A stretch of DNA of 8,953 nucleotides. It comes from an uncultured Alphaproteobacteria bacterium (GTDB lineage: Bacteria > Pseudomonadota > Alphaproteobacteria > Minwuiales > Minwuiaceae). Below the pieces are notes generated by a model that ran no database searches, was not told where the DNA came from, and saw only the letters and a list, made by a program, of their open reading frames with translations. Shown here piece after piece: positions 6,427 to 8,953 of this stretch. Every line of letters begins with the position of its first letter. Within the stretch, counting starts at the first letter, position 1. The DNA lies in contig CAJYBQ010000095.1 of assembly GCA_913064755.1 (NCBI GenBank), positions 1 to 8,953 of the forward strand, in the 5' to 3' direction. The position numbers were made by a program, and so were the translations under genes.

Positions 6427-7539
6427 ATGGCATCCAACCGCAAGCTGCTGATGCTTCCCGGCGACGGGATTGGCCCGGAAGTGATGACTGTCGTGCGGAA
6501 GGTGATCGACTGGATGGATCACCGCCGCGCCGTCAGCTTCGACGTGACCGAGGACCTGGTCGGCGGCGCGTCCATCGACAAGCACGGCATTCCGGTCACC
6601 GACAAGGTGGTCGAAACGGCAATGAATTCCGACGCCGTGCTGCTGGGTGCGGTCGGCGGCCCGAAGTGGGATGACCTGCCGTTCGCGCAGAAGCCGGAGC
6701 GTGGCCTGCTGCGCCTGCGCAAGGACCTGGGGCTTTATGCCAACCTGCGTCCCGCCCTGTGCTTCGCGCCGCTGGTCGATGCCTCGACGCTGAAGCGGGA
6801 GGTCATCGAAGGCCTGGACATCATGATCATCCGGGAACTGACCGGTGGCGTGTACTTCGGAGAGCCGCGCGGGATCGAGGACCTGCCGAACGGCGAACGC
6901 CGCGGGATCAACACGCAGGTCTACACGACCTCCGAGATCCGTCGTGTTGCTGCCGTTGCCTTCGACCTGGCGCGCAAGCGCGGCAACAAGGTCTGCTCCG
7001 TCGAGAAGGCCAACGTCATGGAATCCGGCGTGCTCTGGCGCGAGGAAGTGACGAAGCTGCATGCGGAGTCGTTCTCCGATGTCGAACTCAGCCACATGTA
7101 TGCCGACAATTGTTCGATGCAGCTGGTGCGCGCGCCGAAGCAGTTCGACGTCATCGTCACCGACAACCTGTTCGGCGACATGCTGTCGGATACCGCCGCC
7201 ATGCTGACCGGTTCGCTGGGCATGCTGCCGTCCGCGTCGCTGGGCGACGTGGACGAGACGGGCCGTCGCAAGTCGCTCTACGAACCGGTCCACGGTTCCG
7301 CCCCCGACATTGCCGGTGAGGGCAAGGCCAACCCGCTGGCCACCTTGCTGTCCTACGCCATGTCGCTGCGGTACACCTTCGATCTGCCGGAAGACGCGGA
7401 CCTGATCGAGACTGCCGTCAACAACGTGCTGGGTGCCGGTCTGCGTACGCCCGACATCATGGCGGACGGCATGACCGCGGTGTCCACGGCAACCATGTCG
7501 GACGCATTGCTGAAGGAATTGGACAGCCTTGCTGCCTGA
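6427..7539 (+). CDS. leuB: 3-isopropylmalate dehydrogenase
   Basis: LeuB oxidises and decarboxylates 3-isopropylmalate with NAD+ to give the 2-oxo acid precursor of leucine. The product is 370 residues, in the usual range of 345-370. It starts with the beta-strand and turn LLMLPGDGIGPEV (7-19). Substrate residues known from the family are present with the usual spacing: R98, R108, R136, Y143 (in TGGVYFG), K194 (VEKANV) and D227, with metal ligands D251 and D255 in DNLFGDMLSD. The NAD-binding loop GSAPDIAGEGKANP spans 290-303. GGAGG at 6412-6416 is 10 bases before the ATG. It closes the leu cluster; its stop codon lies in the loop of a hairpin, and a candidate small RNA follows. Confidence 0.97.
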   Translation: MASNRKLLMLPGDGIGPEVMTVVRKVIDWMDHRRAVSFDVTEDLVGGASIDKHGIPVTDKVVETAMNSDAVLLGAVGGPKWDDLPFAQKPERGLLRLRKDLGLYANLRPALCFAPLVDASTLKREVIEGLDIMIIRELTGGVYFGEPRGIEDLPNGERRGINTQVYTTSEIRRVAAVAFDLARKRGNKVCSVEKANVMESGVLWREEVTKLHAESFSDVELSHMYADNCSMQLVRAPKQFDVIVTDNLFGDMLSDTAAMLTGSLGMLPSASLGDVDETGRRKSLYEPVHGSAPDIAGEGKANPLATLLSYAMSLRYTFDLPEDADLIETAVNNVLGAGLRTPDIMADGMTAVSTATMSDALLKELDSLAA

Positions 7540-7551
7540 TCGGCAGGCAAG
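7528..7551 (+). terminator. Hairpin with the leuB stop codon in its loop
   Basis: CTTGC (7528-7532) plus TGCC (7533-7536) pair with GGCA (7542-7545) and GCAAG (7547-7551), with one bulged G, enclosing TGATC, which contains the leuB stop. A short T run (7561-7564) follows only after about 9 bases, so termination here would be weak. It may leave the stronger terminator at 7710 as the backup end of the leu transcript. Confidence 0.35.
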
Positions 7552-7582
7552 TCGATCATATTTTGAGCAGACCGCTGAATCT

Positions 7583-7595
7583 TGACGTTGCGTCA
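7583..7595. promoter_or_regulatory. Operator-like dyad TGACG-TTG-CGTCA
   Basis: A perfect 5+5 inverted repeat with a 3-base centre overlaps the proposed -35 element at 7588-7593. A dyad in this place is typical of a repressor or activator site, but it is short enough to be chance. I do not recognise a regulator for it. Confidence 0.3.
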
Positions 7596-7616
7596 GTGAA
7601 AAGATGCGGTTAACGT
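7588..7616 (+). promoter_or_regulatory. Candidate promoter for the small RNA after leuB
   Basis: TTGCGT (7588-7593) and TAACGT (7611-7616) are separated by 17 bases. TTG in the -35 and T, A and final T in the -10 fit consensus. The predicted start, about 7622, is the first base of the nested stem-loop, which is the main reason to favour it. TTGACG at 7582 is a better -35 but has no -10 at the right distance. Confidence 0.4.
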
Positions 7617-7668
7617 TTGTTCAGCTTTGACCCGAGTCTCGGGAGGAAGCTGCGATACGGGGCCAGCA

Positions 7669-7704
7669 AGAGCAACGACGCAGTCTGCAGACCAGAGCAA
7701 CGAC
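7669..7704 (+). repeat. Direct repeat AGAGCAACGAC with central palindrome
   Basis: Two identical 11-base copies (7669-7679 and 7694-7704) start 25 bases apart. The palindrome GTCTGCAGAC lies between them. In the candidate RNA both copies would be single-stranded between the two stable hairpins, as expected of a repeated pairing or protein-binding motif. Confidence 0.6.
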
Positions 7705-7709
7705 AAGGG

Positions 7710-7741
7710 GAGCCGCATCTGATGGGTGCGGCTCTTTTTTT
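7710..7741 (+). terminator. Strong intrinsic terminator
   Basis: GAGCCGCA (7710-7717) pairs with TGCGGCTC (7727-7734). An extra U-G and C-G pair extend the stem to 10 bp with a 5-base loop, and seven T (7735-7741) follow at once. It works only in the plus direction; the minus-strand Nudix gene gains no U tract from it. Confidence 0.92.
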
Positions 7742-7777
7742 GTTCTGCTGCAGTGGTTTGCGCCGTGGCGCGGGGGC

Positions 7778-8614
7778 TCAGCCCTCGCCCACGTCCCAGG
7801 TTGCCTTGCCGAATCCGGCATCGGCGGGAATGTCGATCATGCGGCGACCGCCCTTCACGTAGACATGCGGCGTGACGATCACCGGTGTACGGGAGGCAGC
7901 GGCGGCCATGGCTTCCTTGACCGTGCTGGATTCGCCAAGCAGGTTCAGGTTCAGGCGGGTTGCGAAGACCATCGTCACCTCGCCGCGATCCACCTGCTCC
8001 AGGACGGCGGGCACCGTGGTCCAGACACTCTCGACGGCTTCCTTGCCATCATGCTGGGCCCCGGCGACCTGTGCCTCGGGGGCTTCGGCGATGAAGAACG
8101 GGGTGTCGAACCGCTTGGGCATGACCGGCGGCGTGATCCAGTGGGCGAAGGCTTCCAGCCGGTCAACGCGATAGGCCAGTTCCTCGGCCTGCGCCATGGC
8201 ACCCATGGTGATCTGGTTGGCTTCCAGCTTCTCGGCATAGCCGTGCTTCAGCGCGATCGTTTCCTCGGCCGTCAGTTCGGTCCCGTCGGGTCGGGTCGCG
8301 ATCAGGACGCCGGTTTCCTCGAACGCCTCCCGGATCGCGGAGACCTGGAACCCGAGCTGGATGTCATTCAGGCCCTCGGCACCGATCGTGGCGGCACGCG
8401 CGGCGGCGTCGCTGTCTTCCGGATCGACCTTGCCGCCCGGGAACACCATCGCCCCGGAAGCGAAGTCGATCTTGTGATGGCGTTTCACCATGAAGACTTC
8501 CAGCCCGTCGTCCCCGTCGCGGACCAGCAGGATGCTGCTGGCGGCGCGGGGGACCACGTCGGCGTATTTCCCGTTCAGATCGGCAGCACCTGCCAGCACG
8601 TTGCCATTGGACAT
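7778..8614 (-). CDS. Nudix hydrolase, NUDT19-like
   Basis: This is probably a metal-dependent hydrolase of nucleoside diphosphate-linked compounds. The 278-residue product has a beta strand with SSILLVRDGDDGLEVFMVKR (26-45), then the Nudix box in two parts: FPGGKVDPED (58-67) and REAFEETGVL (95-104). Box glycine G61 and catalytic REx2EE (95-100) are present, but 33 residues lie between G and R where the standard box has 13, an insertion of 20. A split box, together with HWITPPVMPKRFDTPFF (158-174), resembles NUDT19-type acyl-CoA diphosphatases, so CoA esters are a possible substrate; this is inference. I chose ATG 8614 because GGAGG (8625-8621) ends 6 bases upstream. ATG 8620 abuts that site, and a start at 8707 would add 31 residues lacking conservation features. 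The gene is convergent with the leu cluster and divergent from the edge gene. Confidence 0.88.
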   Translation of the reverse strand: MSNGNVLAGAADLNGKYADVVPRAASSILLVRDGDDGLEVFMVKRHHKIDFASGAMVFPGGKVDPEDSDAAARAATIGAEGLNDIQLGFQVSAIREAFEETGVLIATRPDGTELTAEETIALKHGYAEKLEANQITMGAMAQAEELAYRVDRLEAFAHWITPPVMPKRFDTPFFIAEAPEAQVAGAQHDGKEAVESVWTTVPAVLEQVDRGEVTMVFATRLNLNLLGESSTVKEAMAAAASRTPVIVTPHVYVKGGRRMIDIPADAGFGKATWDVGEG

Positions 8615-8723
8615 CTGCATCCTCCCCAGGGTTGTCGCGGCGATGCCTGACATTAGGGCAGGGACGCGCGGACCGGAAGGGCTGTTGGGCAGGTGGCCTG
8701 CACCCATGCATTTCCGACATCAC

Positions 8724-8755
8724 GCCACCGGTGAGTGGTGAAACGTATCGGTGGC
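8724..8755. promoter_or_regulatory. Inverted repeat upstream of the zinc-ribbon gene
   Basis: GCCACCG (8724-8730) and CGGTGGC (8749-8755) are exact complements 18 bases apart, and the left arm is part of the palindrome CACCGGTG (8726-8733). The right arm overlaps the -35 position of the promoter at 8764-8772. It may be an operator. The rest of the Nudix to edge-gene spacer (8621-8792) shows nothing else clear. Confidence 0.35.
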
Positions 8756-8763
8756 ACACAACC

Positions 8764-8772
8764 TGCTATAAT
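8764..8772 (+). promoter_or_regulatory. Extended -10 promoter for the zinc-ribbon gene
   Basis: TGC followed by a perfect TATAAT (8767-8772) is an extended -10 element. The -35 position (around 8743-8750) is poor, as is common for extended -10 promoters. A start near 8779 leaves about 14 bases before GTG 8793, with AGG at 8783-8785 as a weak ribosome site. Confidence 0.55.
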
Positions 8773-8792
8773 TCGCGTCAACAGGTCATTTC

Positions 8793-8953
8793 GTGACTGA
8801 TGTTCGGTGCAAGTCGTGTGAGAAGCCCTTCAGCGGCTGGGTTTGTACGTATTGTCAGCCGGTACGTGTCACAAAATGTAATTATAGGGTTGCGATCAAA
8901 CGCTTTTTGATCGCTCTCCGGATACTTCTTGTATTGTTGTTGGCCGTTGTCAT
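8793..8953 (+). CDS. Zinc-ribbon membrane protein (3' end outside window)
   Basis: The frame is open from GTG 8793 to the edge (53 codons), with an in-frame TAA at 8769-8771 bounding it upstream. The product starts with a compact C4 zinc ribbon, C6-x2-C9-x8-C18-x2-C21 (CKSCEKPFSGWVCTYC), has a further Cys at 29, then basic residues (R32, K36, R37) and a hydrophobic stretch from about 38 to the edge that reads as a membrane helix with a positive cytoplasmic side. That gives a cytoplasmic metal-binding head tethered to the membrane, a design seen in many small uncharacterised proteins. No function can be assigned. By hand count 76 of 161 bases are G or C (47%), well below the neighbouring genes, and it uses ATA and AGG codons. 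This suggests an acquired or weakly conserved gene. The start is supported by position after the promoter, not by a strong ribosome site. Confidence 0.62.
   Translation, partial: MTDVRCKSCEKPFSGWVCTYCQPVRVTKCNYRVAIKRFLIALRILLVLLLAVV
8892..8914. repeat. Perfect 9-bp inverted repeat inside the zinc-ribbon gene
   Basis: GCGATCAAA (8892-8900) and TTTGATCGC (8906-8914) enclose CGCTT. It lies where the coding sequence passes from the zinc ribbon to the hydrophobic segment. No U tract follows on either strand. It could be an mRNA hairpin or a protein-binding site. Confidence 0.6.

Larger units (their letters stand above)
7622..7741 (+). ncRNA. Candidate small RNA, about 120 nt, ending in an intrinsic terminator
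   Basis: The stretch shows no convincing reading frame but much structure. CAGCTT (7622-7627) pairs with AAGCTG (7647-7652); inside, CCCGA (7631-7635) pairs with TCGGG (7639-7643), separated by a symmetric 3x3 internal loop. Then AGAGCAACGAC occurs twice (7669-7679 and 7694-7704), flanking the 10-base palindrome GTCTGCAGAC (7683-7692). The strong terminator at 7710-7741 follows. The next gene is on the opposite strand, so this is not a leader for a downstream gene. It could be an independent regulatory RNA or a 3'-UTR fragment of the leu transcript. I do not recognise a known RNA family. Confidence 0.45.

Noticed and set aside
5704..7293. 529-codon minus-strand frame opposite leuD and leuB
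   Set aside because: Runs through two convincing genes and the spacer between them, with no motifs or ribosome site.
7617..7862. Small protein from TTG 7617
   Set aside because: It would read straight through the strong terminator and into the Nudix gene, with no ribosome site at the start.
7865..8650. 261-codon plus-strand frame opposite the Nudix gene
   Set aside because: Shadow of the Nudix hydrolase, whose split Nudix box and ribosome site are clear.
8881..8886. Minus-strand TATAAT as a promoter
   Set aside because: No -35 or extended -10 element is present at the right distance, and it lies within the zinc-ribbon coding frame.
8800..8910. 36-residue frame from ATG 8800
   Set aside because: It overlaps the zinc-ribbon frame from GTG 8793, lacks any motif and ends at 8910, whereas the GTG frame has a regular C4 ribbon and a membrane helix.

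Overview
The window is GC-rich, ordinary-looking bacterial chromosome. The proteins have an alphaproteobacterial character: UvrA carries CPVSGFTI in its first zinc module, SSB has a glycine-rich linker ending in DLDDEIPF, and uvrA and ssb are divergent neighbours. I favour an acetic acid bacterium (Acetobacteraceae) or another Rhodospirillales member, but this rests on recalled family resemblance, not a search.

Layout. Bases 1-2895 (minus) hold almost all of uvrA, the damage-recognition ATPase of nucleotide excision repair; its stop codon lies beyond the left edge. After a 293-base divergent spacer comes ssb (plus, 3189-3704). Next is the leucine cluster: leuC (3879-5282, GTG start behind a strong ribosome site), a small TM2-domain membrane protein on the opposite strand (5327-5653), leuD (5740-6354) and leuB (6427-7539). 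LeuC and LeuD are the two subunits of isopropylmalate isomerase and LeuB is the dehydrogenase that follows it; leuA is not in the window. Between leuB and the next gene, bases 7582-7741 hold a promoter-like sequence, a nested stem-loop, a repeated 11-base motif and a textbook intrinsic terminator, with no gene downstream on that strand. I read this as a candidate small RNA. A NUDT19-like Nudix hydrolase follows on the minus strand (7778-8614). At the right edge an AT-richer gene starts at GTG 8793 behind an extended -10 promoter; it encodes a C4 zinc ribbon followed by a membrane helix and runs off the window.

The genes are mostly housekeeping: DNA repair and replication on the left, leucine synthesis in the middle, nucleotide or CoA-ester clean-up on the right. 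The less explained material is between genes: the candidate small RNA after leuB, the antisense gene inside the leu cluster, a strong 10-bp hairpin in the leuC leader, hairpins that overlap stop codons, and the compositionally different zinc-ribbon membrane gene at the edge. I saw no tRNA, rRNA, insertion sequence, CRISPR array or integration site. No gene-free stretch exceeds 300 bases.
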